Source: Acinetobacter qingfengensis (GTDB taxonomy: Bacteria > Pseudomonadota > Gammaproteobacteria > Pseudomonadales > Moraxellaceae). From it: 64,000 nucleotides of DNA. Below are positions 29,204 to 39,613 of this stretch, one piece after another; the stretch's first letter is position 1, and each line of letters begins with the position of its first letter. The notes under the pieces were generated by a model. The model did not search any database, was not told the DNA's origin, and saw only the letters and a program-made list of their open reading frames with translations. The position numbers were made by a program, and so were the translations under genes. Where the stretch lies: contig NZ_VXKN01000003.1 of the NCBI RefSeq assembly GCF_008693185.1, positions 124,001-188,000 on the forward strand, read 5' to 3'.

Positions 29204-32200
29204 TCAATGAACCTGTGTTTCTTCAAGTAAAGCCTGAATATTTTCAATCAGGTCTGCTTCTTGGAATGGTTTACCCATATAACGGTTTACACCCAGACCA
29301 AATGCCCTTTCACGATGTTTTTCCCCAGTACGCGATGTAATCATAACAATTGGAAGCTGTTTATGTTTGGAATCATGACGAATAAAATTAAGCACTTCAA
29401 AACCATCCATTCTTGGCATTTCGATATCCAGTAACATCAAGTCTGGAGTTACTTGTGTTAGTTTCTCAACTGCATCGACACCGTCTTTTGCTGTAATGAC
29501 TTCGAAACCTTGACGCTCTAGTAACCGTGAAGTCACTTTCCTTACTGTCACGGAGTCATCGACAACCATAATGGTTTTACGACTGGCTTGACGAACTTCG
29601 TATGGCTGTACAGGTTGTGATTGTTGATGAATACGAGAAGTCGTCAATACTCTACGCGAAATACTTGCACCATCCAGAATTAAACAAACCCGACCATCTG
29701 CAAGAATAGTTGCACCACCTAAATATCCGACAGATGATAACTGATCACCAATGGGTTTCATTACAATTTGCGCACGAGAACCGACCAGTTGATCAACCTG
29801 CAAGGCAATAGATCGACCTGCACTATTATAAATAATGACAGGAACAGAAGAACCCATATTGGTTAGTTCGGGTTGATGTTTACCCTGAATAAACTCACCC
29901 ATATAACGCAAGCGATACGTTTGATGATCCAAAGTAAATTCCTCACGATCACCGTCATAATATTCCATCAAGGCTACTGGGGAAACGCGTACAATACGTT
30001 CAATTTGTGCAAGTGGTAAAGCAAACTGTTGATCAGCTACTTTTACCATCAATGCATCACTCACTGATACGGTAGTTGGTACACGAATAGTAAATACAGT
30101 GCCTTGCCCATTTTTTGAGCTAACACTTACGTTACCACCAAGAGATTTAATTTCATTTTGTACCACATCCAGACCGACACCACGTCCAGAAATTTGAGTC
30201 ACCTGTTTGGCCGTAGTTAAACCCGAATGGAACACATATTGCATTAGGTCATCATCACTTACCTGTATTGAAGGTGAAATTAAGCCATTACGAATCGCTT
30301 TTTCCTTGACTGCCGCAGTATCAATACCACGCCCATCATCAGAGAACATCACAAGAATGTCATGCCCTTCACTGGCAATGGAAAGTTGAATACTGCCTAT
30401 GGCAGGTTTACCTAGCTGCAAACGAGTTTCCTGATCTTCAATACCATGGTCAATTGCATTTCGCAGCATGTGTTCTAAGGGCGATACCAGACGTTCCAGA
30501 ATATTACGGTCCAGTTCGCCTTCCGTATTGTCAATCAATAATTCAGCCGGACGATTCAGCTGTGTAGAGATTTGTCTTACTAGACGTTGTAATCGAGGAA
30601 TCAGTCGTGAAAATGGAACCAGTCGTGTTCCCATTAGATTTTGTTGAAGTTCGTTCTGAATACGAGATTGTTGTAATAATAGATTCTCTGTATCTCGAAT
30701 CTTATCTGCAAGTGTGGTTTTAAAATCAATCAAATCTGAGGCAGATTCGGCAAGAGATTTGGACAATTGATTCAATGCAGAATATTGATCCATTTCCAGT
30801 GGGTCAAAATCTTCATAACGTAAAGCATCACTTTCATGTTTAGTCAGAATTTGTGTTTCCAGCTCACCTTCCATTCGGCGCAACTGATCAGCCAAACGTT
30901 GAATGGCCAACTCCATTTCTGTCAGAGTAAAAGCCATTTGTCCCAGATCAAGTTCGATCCTTGATCTGTTAATGGCACTTTCTCCTGAAAGGTCAATCAT
31001 TTTTTCAACCAGATCAGCAGAAATACGTATCAATTCCTGAGAATGTTGTTTTGGCTGATTTGATGTGTAATCAGCATACATTGCTGGTGGCAGGGAACCA
31101 TCGCCCTGCACAGTTTTAATTTCGTTATAATGGTCAAAGTTTACGTGATCTGTAGCGTTTTGTTCCAGATCATCTACCAATAAAGCTTCAAAACTCATTG
31201 CTGTTAGACGAAGTTGCAAAGACTCTGCACCTTCGTATAAGCCATGTTCGATGGCTTGTCTTAACCATGCTTGCGTTTGACGAATCAGTTCGTCATAACG
31301 GGTTGCGGTAAATTGATGTAAGGCAAATTGTTCAAACACATATTCCAGTTGATAAGCCATATTGGCAATCAACTCTTCGCCAACCAGACGTGAGTTACCT
31401 TTTAAAGTATGATAGTTACGTTGTAAAACCAATAATAGATTACGATTATTACGCTGGTTTGCCCATTTAGCAAATAATGCTTCACCTTCTGTAAGTTGCT
31501 CATTAGCTTCATCCAGATAACTTTCAACCATGGCAACATGCTGATCATCCCCTGTCGCTCTTGCATGTTCAAGCAAGGGATTTATTTCATTAACGCTAAC
31601 AACATCATCATTTACTTGAGTCGATACAATTGGTGTTACAGCAAGCACAGGTGTTTGATTTTGTGTCAGTATCTTGTGCATTTGAGCAACAAAATCTGCA
31701 CTGTCCGAATCAATCTGTTGATAAGTTAATTGCTGAACATGAGTTAGTAATCGATCCTGAGCTGTACGCAATTGCAACATCAGCTCATCAGACAGAGTTA
31801 ATTTATGACGGATAATTGCTTCATAAACACTTTCAAGCGCATGAACTTTTTGCCCTAGTTGTATTGCTTGCACCATATTTGCACCACCTTTTAAAGTATG
31901 CAAATCACGGGTAATAGCATTTAACAGTTCGTCATTAATAGATTGTTTCTGTAATTCAAGCCATTTCTCATCTAAAGATTCCAGTAATTCTGTCGATTCA
32001 TCTACAAAAATTGCCAGAAGCTCAGAATCAAATTCTAATGATGCATTTTTTTCTTCAATGTCATGATGATCAGTCTGTACGATTGCTGGCCGTATTTCTG
32101 ATTGGTGCTGGATTATTTTCGACTCAGTTACTAATTTATCTATCGATACGTGGTGATTAACTGGTTGCCAAGCAGCTTCAGAAGTCACTGCATCTATAAT

Positions 32201-34159
32201 TTCTGACTGAAGTTTGCTTTCTTGTGTGCCGCTTTGACGCACAGAGTTTTCCAGATCTGAAGCCTGATTTAAATTAGTTACGGTCGTTAATTCAGCACCA
32301 TGTAATATAACTGCTTGAAGCTGCTGAATCATTGCACTTGCATCTAGATCAATATTTTCATCGCGTAAACGCTGTAAACGGATCGCAATATTATCCTGTA
32401 CGTAGCGAATCATTTGTACTGCATTGCTAGAAGGTTTCAATACACCTTTTAGGATACGATCATAAATTGTTTCTAATTCATGTGCCAACAGGCCAAGCTG
32501 TGTTGCCTGTACCATATTTGCACCGCCTTTGAGCGTATGTAAATAACGAAATAAATGCTGTAAAACCTGATTATTTTGTAAATCTTTTTCCCATAAAGAA
32601 AAATCCAGATCCATCTGATTGATTAATTCTTCAGATTCTTCAAGGAAAATGGCCAATAGATCAGGATCAAATTCGATATGTTGATTTTGTCCAGTTTCTA
32701 CTGGCGTAGCTGTTTTCAGATTGACATTAAGATGCGTATTTTCTTCAACAATAACTTTGTTTACATCAGCTTTGTTATCAGTAGAAACTTGTGCAATCTG
32801 ACCTAATACCTGTTCAAATTCTTCTTCAATTAAGTGAGTAATAGTGACATTTTGTCCAGATGCCAATCCGTCAAATACATCTATCAAATATTGATGTAAG
32901 CCCTGAACAGTTTCAAGAATTTCAATGCTATATTGTGCTTGAGGCGTTTCAAATAATGCCTGATAGCAACGTTGATATTCATTTGCCAGGATATTCAGGT
33001 TTGCAGTTTGTGCATTAGTTGTATGCACAATCAGTATGTCAGCTTGTTCAATTAAATGCTGCAAGTAATTTGAGGCATTTTTTTGAATTTCCTCAACAAA
33101 AGTAAACTCGGCATCTAGCAAATCGTTGATATTTAATTCGAGTAACTGTGCAACAACCCCTTGTGTAGATGCTTCGGTATTTGGGCTTTGTTGCGCCTGA
33201 TAATTCTGTAAATTTTGGGTAAATTGTGTGTCTAAAAGCTCTAATTTTTCCTTATTATTATCTGCAAGTACAGTTAAACTGGCTGAAATATAATTATAAT
33301 AATTCAGCAATAATTGTTGTGTTTTTTCATTTTGCTGCAAGGTTTCGATGTCGAAGCCTTTAAATATTTGTTCTACCTGACTGCTTGCTGAGAAAATAGC
33401 ATTTTGCTCAACCATTCCGGAACTCCCCCGAATGGTATGTAAAGCACGTAATAACTGATTAAATTCATCAATATTGGCTGCATGATCCAGATGTAAGAAC
33501 TCGGAAATAGTTTGTAAGTGCTCGTTGCTTTCTTCCAGAAAAATTTCCAGTGTCGGATCCAATATTACGGTTTCTTTTACATTTGCACGATCTGATGAAG
33601 AAACATCAACATTATCTTGTTGCTCAAGATGTGATGTATCATCAATAATAGTCTCTTGTTCAGGAATATCGTGTGTTTGATAATAATCAATCGTGTAGCT
33701 TAAAGCGGTCATTATCTCTTGCTGATCTCTCAGCAGATTTGCGGTCAAAATCCATGGGCGTAAATCAATTTGATGTGCCTGCGCCTTGATAAAATCCTTC
33801 ACTAGAACTTCATATAATCTTGCAACTGAATACACTAATTTTTGTAATTGTTGATGTAATTTGATACTACCACTCATGACCCGATTTAGCATGTCTTCAA
33901 TTGCCCATGCCAATTCTGCAGATTGCACTGCACCAGCCATTCTACCCGAACCTTTTAATGTATGAAAAGATCGGCGAATTTCTGTGAGTAAATCTTTATC
34001 TGACGGTGTTTTAATCCATTTAGGAATGGCATCATCGAGAAATTCCAGAATTTCCTGTACTTCCTCAACAAAAATTTCTCGAATTTCAGGATCCTGATCT
34101 TGTAATTGATCAGGAGGAAGCTCTATATGGTGAACGATTTCTTTTAAACTTTGACTCAT
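29204..34159 (-). CDS. chpA: ChpA/PilL hybrid chemosensory histidine kinase
   Basis: This 1651-residue CheA-type kinase has five Hpt domains with phosphorylatable His at about 66, 241, 541, 754 and 917 (HTLKGS, HTIRGS, HTLKGG twice, HTLKGN). A helical dimerisation region (about 1040-1180) follows. The HATPase core has N box RNAIDHGIED, DDGRGID and GRGVGLDVV. A CheW domain (about 1365-1505) and a C-terminal receiver (about 1527-1645; Asp1578, Lys1630) complete it. The region around 340-460 is helical and may be a degenerate Hpt. It controls type IV pilus twitching through PilG and PilH at the cell pole. Hpt3 and Hpt4 are very alike, suggesting duplication. It lies downstream of pilJ in one operon. 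P. aeruginosa ChpA is longer, with more Xpt modules. Confidence 0.93.
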   Translation of the reverse strand: MSQSLKEIVHHIELPPDQLQDQDPEIREIFVEEVQEILEFLDDAIPKWIKTPSDKDLLTEIRRSFHTLKGSGRMAGAVQSAELAWAIEDMLNRVMSGSIKLHQQLQKLVYSVARLYEVLVKDFIKAQAHQIDLRPWILTANLLRDQQEIMTALSYTIDYYQTHDIPEQETIIDDTSHLEQQDNVDVSSSDRANVKETVILDPTLEIFLEESNEHLQTISEFLHLDHAANIDEFNQLLRALHTIRGSSGMVEQNAIFSASSQVEQIFKGFDIETLQQNEKTQQLLLNYYNYISASLTVLADNNKEKLELLDTQFTQNLQNYQAQQSPNTEASTQGVVAQLLELNINDLLDAEFTFVEEIQKNASNYLQHLIEQADILIVHTTNAQTANLNILANEYQRCYQALFETPQAQYSIEILETVQGLHQYLIDVFDGLASGQNVTITHLIEEEFEQVLGQIAQVSTDNKADVNKVIVEENTHLNVNLKTATPVETGQNQHIEFDPDLLAIFLEESEELINQMDLDFSLWEKDLQNNQVLQHLFRYLHTLKGGANMVQATQLGLLAHELETIYDRILKGVLKPSSNAVQMIRYVQDNIAIRLQRLRDENIDLDASAMIQQLQAVILHGAELTTVTNLNQASDLENSVRQSGTQESKLQSEIIDAVTSEAAWQPVNHHVSIDKLVTESKIIQHQSEIRPAIVQTDHHDIEEKNASLEFDSELLAIFVDESTELLESLDEKWLELQKQSINDELLNAITRDLHTLKGGANMVQAIQLGQKVHALESVYEAIIRHKLTLSDELMLQLRTAQDRLLTHVQQLTYQQIDSDSADFVAQMHKILTQNQTPVLAVTPIVSTQVNDDVVSVNEINPLLEHARATGDDQHVAMVESYLDEANEQLTEGEALFAKWANQRNNRNLLLVLQRNYHTLKGNSRLVGEELIANMAYQLEYVFEQFALHQFTATRYDELIRQTQAWLRQAIEHGLYEGAESLQLRLTAMSFEALLVDDLEQNATDHVNFDHYNEIKTVQGDGSLPPAMYADYTSNQPKQHSQELIRISADLVEKMIDLSGESAINRSRIELDLGQMAFTLTEMELAIQRLADQLRRMEGELETQILTKHESDALRYEDFDPLEMDQYSALNQLSKSLAESASDLIDFKTTLADKIRDTENLLLQQSRIQNELQQNLMGTRLVPFSRLIPRLQRLVRQISTQLNRPAELLIDNTEGELDRNILERLVSPLEHMLRNAIDHGIEDQETRLQLGKPAIGSIQLSIASEGHDILVMFSDDGRGIDTAAVKEKAIRNGLISPSIQVSDDDLMQYVFHSGLTTAKQVTQISGRGVGLDVVQNEIKSLGGNVSVSSKNGQGTVFTIRVPTTVSVSDALMVKVADQQFALPLAQIERIVRVSPVALMEYYDGDREEFTLDHQTYRLRYMGEFIQGKHQPELTNMGSSVPVIIYNSAGRSIALQVDQLVGSRAQIVMKPIGDQLSSVGYLGGATILADGRVCLILDGASISRRVLTTSRIHQQSQPVQPYEVRQASRKTIMVVDDSVTVRKVTSRLLERQGFEVITAKDGVDAVEKLTQVTPDLMLLDIEMPRMDGFEVLNFIRHDSKHKQLPIVMITSRTGEKHRERAFGLGVNRYMGKPFQEADLIENIQALLEETQVH

Positions 34160-34329
34160 AAGCTTGCTTCTTTAAACCCCTACAATGATCAACACAACAC
34201 AAATGCTTTAATTTGTTTTTATTTCATCAAGCTTAAAGCACTGTACATGAGTTGTATTGCATCATGTCAAATAAAACAATTTTATATAGATTCAGGAGAT
34301 AATACATAGATCAACTCCTGATATTTAAT

Positions 34330-36408
34330 TTACATATTTTCTGGTAACTTGAAGTCGGTTACAGATTCACGCAATGCTTCTGCCATGTGTGCCAATTCTG
34401 TTACTGAGCGTGCAGCATCCATAGTAGAAGATGTTGTCTGGTGAGTAATATCCTGTACCACATTCATGGTCTGAGAAATATGACTTGCAGAACCTGCCTG
34501 TTCTCTTGCAGTATCAGAAATGTTTTCAATCAAGCTTGCCAATGTACCGGATACATTTTGAATTTCATCCAGTGCAACACCTGCATCCTTAGCCAGTGTT
34601 GTTCCTTTTACCACTTCTGTAGTGGTTAATTCCATTGATGTTACTGCTTCATTAGTATCGGTCTGAATGGTTTTCACCAACAATTCAATCTGCTTGGTTG
34701 CAGCCGCAGAACGTTCTGCCAGACGCTGTACTTCGTCTGCAACGACAGCAAAACCTCGACCAGCTTCACCTGCCATAGATGCCTGAATTGCCGCATTCAA
34801 TGCCAAAATGTTGGTTTGGTCGGCAATATCGTTAATCAAAGATACAATGTGTCCAATTTCTTGTGAAGACTCACCCAAACGTTTAATACGTTTAGAAGTT
34901 TCCTGAATTTGTTCACGAATAGTATCCATTCCTTCAATCGTACGGTTTACCACATCAGCACCCGTAGCGGCAATATCTACCGAACGTTTTGCCACTTCAG
35001 CAGATTCTGATGCATTATTAGATACGTGGTCAATTGAGATGGCCATTTGATTAATTGCTGCTGACGCACCTGCAATTTCTTGTGCATTATGTTCAGAAGC
35101 TTCCGATAATTGCATGGTCAATTGTTGTGTTTCCAGAGAGTATTTGGATACTTCTTCTGAGGTGGTATGAATTCGTGCCACAAGATCACGCAATTGGTCA
35201 ATTGCGAAGTTAATAGAGTCTGCAATCGCACCAGTAAAATCTTCAGATACTGTCGCATAAGAGCGTAAATCACCATCTGCAAGGTCGGCAATTTCATCTA
35301 GTAACCTTAAAATTGCATTTTGGTTACGATCATATTCAGCCTGCAAACTCAGCACTCGCTTCTGATCTCCCTTATTACGCAAAGTAACCAGTTTGAATAA
35401 AACAAAAGCAACCATCAAAATAGAAAGCAACAATAAGATTGGTAAAAGCGTTAACCAGATAGATTTGGTATCCTCAGCCATGGTATTTAATACCGTTGAC
35501 ATCTCATCTGACGTTGCAAAGATTTTGCCAGAAGCTTCATTTACCGCCAGAATCTGTTTGGAATTATCCAAAATCTGTGAAGCAGTATGTTTCAGAGTCT
35601 GATCAAATTCAGTTTGAATACCTGCTAAAATTTGCTGCATTTTAGGATCAGCAATACGTTCTACGCCATTGACAGCATCGCCTTGAATCTGACCTTTTAG
35701 ATATGTACCAAAAGTTTCGGTATCATTACTAAAATTTTCTGCTGATTCAATGGCAGTTTGCTTCCCTGTCAACACCGCATTGATTGATCGTAAAATACGT
35801 TCTGCCAAATAAACCTGATTTTTTGCCAAGGCGACCTGTGATGCAGAAGCACCAGAGCGAGTCATCTGGTCAACCAACAAATTATATTCAGACTGAATAC
35901 CCGGAACAGACTCGGTAATTTGTAAACCTAATGTTTGTAAGGTATTAATTGTTTTTTGATGTTGTACAATGGTATTAATCCCAGCATTTACTGTATTCCA
36001 TTGCGATTCTAGTTGTTTTACATTGGTGCTATCACTGTGTGAACTCTCAACAACTTTCAATGCATCACTAAATTGTGTCTGGCTTTTTTTCAGTTCAGCC
36101 ACAATTTTATCGTCACCGCTTACAGCGGCTTCGCTGGATTGACGAGAAATTTGTTGTGAAAGATAACGTAAATCCCCCACCGCTCGAGTCAGGGAAGTTT
36201 CTTTACTATTACCCCATAACAGTACGCCAAACAGTACAACCGAAATAATTAATGCCAGTAAAAGTAGCGTAAGATAACGTGTAACCTGCTCACGATCTCC
36301 ACCAAAGAATACGGCTAACTGATCAATTATTTTACTTGCTTTTTGGAACACAGGACGATCTTTTTTCGCCTGAACAGTGCTGTTACCTTTACCTAGACCA
36401 AAGGCCAT
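34330..36408 (-). CDS. pilJ: Type IV pilus methyl-accepting chemotaxis protein
   Basis: This 692-residue receptor has two TM helices (about 46-66 and 325-348) flanking a helical periplasmic PilJ-type sensor region. A HAMP-like region follows, then a long cytoplasmic coiled coil with the kinase-contact hairpin [20 protein letters not shown]. The ASMAGE variant is as in P. aeruginosa PilJ. It senses surface contact or PilA and controls ChpA. An AGGGGAGAG ribosome binding site precedes the ATG. It lies between pilI (35 bases upstream) and chpA (170 bases downstream). That gap is the widest in the operon and shows no strong terminator. Confidence 0.95.
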   Translation of the reverse strand: MAFGLGKGNSTVQAKKDRPVFQKASKIIDQLAVFFGGDREQVTRYLTLLLLALIISVVLFGVLLWGNSKETSLTRAVGDLRYLSQQISRQSSEAAVSGDDKIVAELKKSQTQFSDALKVVESSHSDSTNVKQLESQWNTVNAGINTIVQHQKTINTLQTLGLQITESVPGIQSEYNLLVDQMTRSGASASQVALAKNQVYLAERILRSINAVLTGKQTAIESAENFSNDTETFGTYLKGQIQGDAVNGVERIADPKMQQILAGIQTEFDQTLKHTASQILDNSKQILAVNEASGKIFATSDEMSTVLNTMAEDTKSIWLTLLPILLLLSILMVAFVLFKLVTLRNKGDQKRVLSLQAEYDRNQNAILRLLDEIADLADGDLRSYATVSEDFTGAIADSINFAIDQLRDLVARIHTTSEEVSKYSLETQQLTMQLSEASEHNAQEIAGASAAINQMAISIDHVSNNASESAEVAKRSVDIAATGADVVNRTIEGMDTIREQIQETSKRIKRLGESSQEIGHIVSLINDIADQTNILALNAAIQASMAGEAGRGFAVVADEVQRLAERSAAATKQIELLVKTIQTDTNEAVTSMELTTTEVVKGTTLAKDAGVALDEIQNVSGTLASLIENISDTAREQAGSASHISQTMNVVQDITHQTTSSTMDAARSVTELAHMAEALRESVTDFKLPENM

Positions 36409-36443
36409 GTAAGCTCTCCCCTGAATATTTATCCATCTCGAGC

Positions 36444-36968
36444 TTAGTGAGATGGGGACAGAAATCTTGGATTATTTAGTAAATCTCTAAACATAAAGAC
36501 ATGCCAAGGTTTACTTTGGTACATAAAGTAGCCTTGACAAAATTCTTGCAGTTCCGGGGGCAAATCATTCGCTTGTTTGAAATAGCTTTGCTGATTAAAA
36601 TGCTGAATCCCGAAAACCTGATCAACGATCACCCCACAATAATGTTTGGGATGCATTAGACAGAGTACTTTACTGTCAGTTTTGACTTCATTTACACTAT
36701 GATTTAAAAATGCGGCCAGATGACTTACAGATAATAAGCGACCACGAATGTTCGCGACACCACATGCCCATTTCTGTGTGCTTGGAACAGGTGTCCATTC
36801 AGGTACATAGATCACTTCTGCAATATCACCCAAAGGCGCTACAAATTGTCTTCCTAAAATCTCAAATGCAACACCTGACCAACGTAACGTTTGGTCAATT
36901 TGACTAACCTGACGTTTTTTACCCCGATCTGCCAGACGTAGCAGTTCAATAAAACCTTTGGCGGCCAT
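36444..36968 (-). CDS. pilI: CheW-like adaptor for pilus chemosensing
   Basis: This 174-residue CheW-domain protein has [19 protein letters not shown], the CheW core [15 protein letters not shown] (interaction loop) and [14 protein letters not shown]. It couples PilJ to ChpA in the cytoplasm. It starts three bases after pilH, consistent with tight co-expression. Confidence 0.93.
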   Translation of the reverse strand: MAAKGFIELLRLADRGKKRQVSQIDQTLRWSGVAFEILGRQFVAPLGDIAEVIYVPEWTPVPSTQKWACGVANIRGRLLSVSHLAAFLNHSVNEVKTDSKVLCLMHPKHYCGVIVDQVFGIQHFNQQSYFKQANDLPPELQEFCQGYFMYQSKPWHVFMFRDLLNNPRFLSPSH

Positions 36969-36971
36969 AAA

Positions 36972-37340
36972 TTAGTTCACATTAATATATTGTTTAATCG
37001 TGTCTATCAATTGTACTTCATCAACTGGTTTAACCAGATAATCCTTTGCCCCTTGTCTTTTGCCCCAAAGGCGATCTGTTGCCTGATCTTTAGTACTGAC
37101 AATCACGACTGGAATATGTCGAGTATCCGGTGCTCGTGTAATTTGTCGTGTGGCCTGAAAACCATTCACACCAGGCATAACAACATCCATTAATACCAAA
37201 TCAGGCTGTTCAGTTTTAGTTAAAGTTACCCCATCTTCGCCATTAGCAGCTTCTAATGTTTCAAAACCATGCTTGACCAAGATTTCCTTAAATCTGAATG
37301 TTTCTGTTGGTGAGTCGTCAACAATTAATATACGAACCAT
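36972..37340 (-). CDS. pilH: Twitching motility response regulator
   Basis: This 122-residue stand-alone CheY-like receiver has ILIVDDSPTE (acidic pocket), the phosphoacceptor in PDLVLMDVVMPG, a VIVST switch threonine/serine segment and DYLVKPV (Lys). In the Pil-Chp system PilH dampens signalling and influences PilT-driven retraction. An AGGAAATC ribosome binding site is present. It is the second gene of the operon. Confidence 0.94.
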   Translation of the reverse strand: MVRILIVDDSPTETFRFKEILVKHGFETLEAANGEDGVTLTKTEQPDLVLMDVVMPGVNGFQATRQITRAPDTRHIPVVIVSTKDQATDRLWGKRQGAKDYLVKPVDEVQLIDTIKQYINVN

Positions 37341-37370
37341 TTTGATTTCCTATTGATCAATGTGCAAACA

Positions 37371-37754
37371 TTACACAGCAACATGATTATTGATGGCTTC
37401 GAATAGCTCATCTTTGCTAAATGGTTTGGTCAAATACTGTTCTGATCCGACAATTTTACCTTTTGCCTGATCAAAAAGACCATCTTTGCTAGATAACATA
37501 ATGACTGGAATGTTTTGATAATTTTGATTATTTTTTATCAAGGCACAAGTTTGATAGCCATCTAAGCGTGGCATCATAACATCTACAAAAATAATATCAG
37601 GATTGGTATCAGCAATTTTGGATAAAGCGTCAAATCCATCGACAGCTGTTACAACCTGACACCCCTCACGTTGTAACAATGTTTCTGCTGTACGGCGGAT
37701 TGTTTTTGAGTCATCAACTATCATGACTTTTAGATCGCTTAGTTTATCTTTCAT
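37371..37754 (-). CDS. pilG: Twitching motility response regulator
   Basis: This 127-residue single receiver has KVMIVDDSKTIRRTAE, the phosphoacceptor in PDIIFVDVMMPR, VIMLSSKDG and EQYLTKPFSKDEL. In the Pil-Chp system PilG promotes pilus extension and cAMP signalling. It is the first gene of the operon. I chose the ATG at 37752-37754 (MKDKLSDL). An upstream in-frame ATG at 37799 would add 15 residues not seen in CheY-type receivers and has no ribosome binding site. Confidence 0.93.
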   Translation of the reverse strand: MKDKLSDLKVMIVDDSKTIRRTAETLLQREGCQVVTAVDGFDALSKIADTNPDIIFVDVMMPRLDGYQTCALIKNNQNYQNIPVIMLSSKDGLFDQAKGKIVGSEQYLTKPFSKDELFEAINNHVAV

Positions 37755-37910
37755 TTTACTCGTTATCCCAATTTCAAACCCGTAGCATTTCAGTAACAAT
37801 AAACTACATTTTCAAGCTCTTTTTTTAACACAGTTTAGTGGCTTTTCCAATCTTTGTTTATGCTTTTGTAAAATATAATTTGTTAACTTAATCACACTTT
37901 ACTTTAAAAG

Positions 37911-38756
37911 CTAAACCACTGACAAAGGATTGAAAACTGAGTATTTTTGTCTACTTTTCAATTCGTAGGCAATTAACTCCCCTCCCCAAACACAACCTCC
38001 ATCAAGTGAAATGATTTGTGGGTGAATTTCCTGGCCCTGTAATGCTGCCCAATGTCCAAATAAAATCTTATGTGTTGCTGTGACTCGATTTTGATACCTA
38101 AACCACGGCGAAAATCCTGCCGGCATAGGATCATCCAAACTCTCCTTGAACACAAAATCCAGATGGCCCTGCTGATCGATAATTCGCATACGAGTAAAAT
38201 AATTTGTAATTACACGCAATCGGGCATTTCCCTGCAAAGCATCAGACCATATATCTGGTTGCGCACCGTACATTTCTGCCAAAAAATGATCCAAATCAGG
38301 CAAGTCTGCCTGTAATACTTGTTCAACTTCATGCGCATATTGTTTGCTTTGCTCAAGTGACCAAATATGTGGAATACCTGCATGTGTGAGCACATGTACC
38401 GAATCAACTTCTATAAGTAAGGGCTGATGACGTAACCAATCAATTAAATCACTACCATCAAGTGCATCAAATATGGGTTGGGTCTGATCTTTGTCTTTTA
38501 CTTTTTTAAAACCTCGCCCACAGGCAATCAAGGTTAAATCGTGATTACCTAATACTGTTGCTGCTGCCCCTTGATCACACAGTTTTTTTACAAAGCGTAA
38601 TGTTGATAAAGAATCTTCACCACGTGCAACCAAATCTCCTGCAAAATAAATAAAGTCCTGAGTAGGATCAAATTGAATTTTTTTCAATAGTGCTTTTAAT
38701 GCTGCAAAACATCCCTGCAAATCTCCAATTGCATAGACATGACGATAATTTTTCAT
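37911..38756 (-). CDS. apaH: Symmetrical bis(5'-nucleosyl)-tetraphosphatase
   Basis: This 281-residue metallophosphatase has AIGDLQGCF, GDLVARGEDS, LGNHDL and LTHAGIPHIW, the ordered metal-binding blocks of ApaH. It hydrolyses Ap4A to two ADP, affecting stress alarmone levels and RNA capping. It starts 12 bases after rsmA in the pdxA-rsmA-apaH order also seen in enterics. C-terminal length is standard. Confidence 0.95.
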   Translation of the reverse strand: MKNYRHVYAIGDLQGCFAALKALLKKIQFDPTQDFIYFAGDLVARGEDSLSTLRFVKKLCDQGAAATVLGNHDLTLIACGRGFKKVKDKDQTQPIFDALDGSDLIDWLRHQPLLIEVDSVHVLTHAGIPHIWSLEQSKQYAHEVEQVLQADLPDLDHFLAEMYGAQPDIWSDALQGNARLRVITNYFTRMRIIDQQGHLDFVFKESLDDPMPAGFSPWFRYQNRVTATHKILFGHWAALQGQEIHPQIISLDGGCVWGGELIAYELKSRQKYSVFNPLSVV

Positions 38757-38768
38757 AACTTTACTCGA

Positions 38769-39584
38769 TTAAAATAGCTCAACACAGGCATCAGACAATG
38801 CTACAAACTCTGAAAGGGAAAGCGTTTCTGGACGAGCCATTGGATCAATACCAGCACGTATAAAGCCTGCTTCATCCAATTTGCCTTTCAAGCTGTTGCG
38901 TAAAGTTTTACGACGCTGGGTAAACACATGAGCAACCAATGCCGCAAAGTTTTTTTCATTTTGCGCAGTCAATGGTTTTTCTGCATAAGGTTCTAGTCTA
39001 AACACTGCACTAGTAACTTTTGGAGGTGGGTTAAATGCACCTGCCGGAACTTCAAACAAATAGGTTGCTTTACAGTAATATTGCAACATGATGGACAAGC
39101 GGCCATATTCCTTGCTATTGGGTTTTGCCGTAATACGTTCCACGACTTCTTTTTGCAGCATAAAGTGCATATCCTGAATGGCTACGCCCTGTTGCACCAG
39201 ATGAAAAAGTAATGGTGTCGAAATATTATAGGGTAAATTACCCACTACTCTTAAAGGTTTATCTTGAACCAATGTCGCAAAATCAAATTTAAGTGCATCG
39301 GCTTCAATAATTTGTAAACGTTCTGGATGCGGGACTCGAGATGGCAATCCTGCTGCAAGATCACGATCCAGTTCGACAACTTTTAGCTGATCTACTTCCC
39401 CGATTAATGGGGAAGTTAAAGCAGCAAGTCCCGGTCCAATTTCAACCAGATTATCATCATGACGGGGATTAACCGCACGTACAATTTTTTCGATAACCCG
39501 CTGATCGTGTAAAAAATTCTGACCAAAACGTTTTCGAGCCTGATGCCCTTCTTCTTTAGGGTTTAGGGCATTAATTTGATACAT
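38769..39584 (-). CDS. rsmA: 16S rRNA dimethyladenosine transferase
   Basis: This 271-residue SAM methyltransferase has FGQNFLHDQRVIEKIV, motif I VEIGPGLAALT, VVELDRDLA, the catalytic NLPYNISTPLL and AFNPPPKVTSAV. It dimethylates two adjacent adenines near the 3' end of 16S rRNA (A1518/A1519 in E. coli numbering), and loss gives kasugamycin resistance. It sits between pdxA and apaH, likely one transcript. Confidence 0.97.
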   Translation of the reverse strand: MYQINALNPKEEGHQARKRFGQNFLHDQRVIEKIVRAVNPRHDDNLVEIGPGLAALTSPLIGEVDQLKVVELDRDLAAGLPSRVPHPERLQIIEADALKFDFATLVQDKPLRVVGNLPYNISTPLLFHLVQQGVAIQDMHFMLQKEVVERITAKPNSKEYGRLSIMLQYYCKATYLFEVPAGAFNPPPKVTSAVFRLEPYAEKPLTAQNEKNFAALVAHVFTQRRKTLRNSLKGKLDEAGFIRAGIDPMARPETLSLSEFVALSDACVELF

Positions 39585-39613
39585 GCAATTCTTCCTGACA
39601 TCAAAAATTTAAA

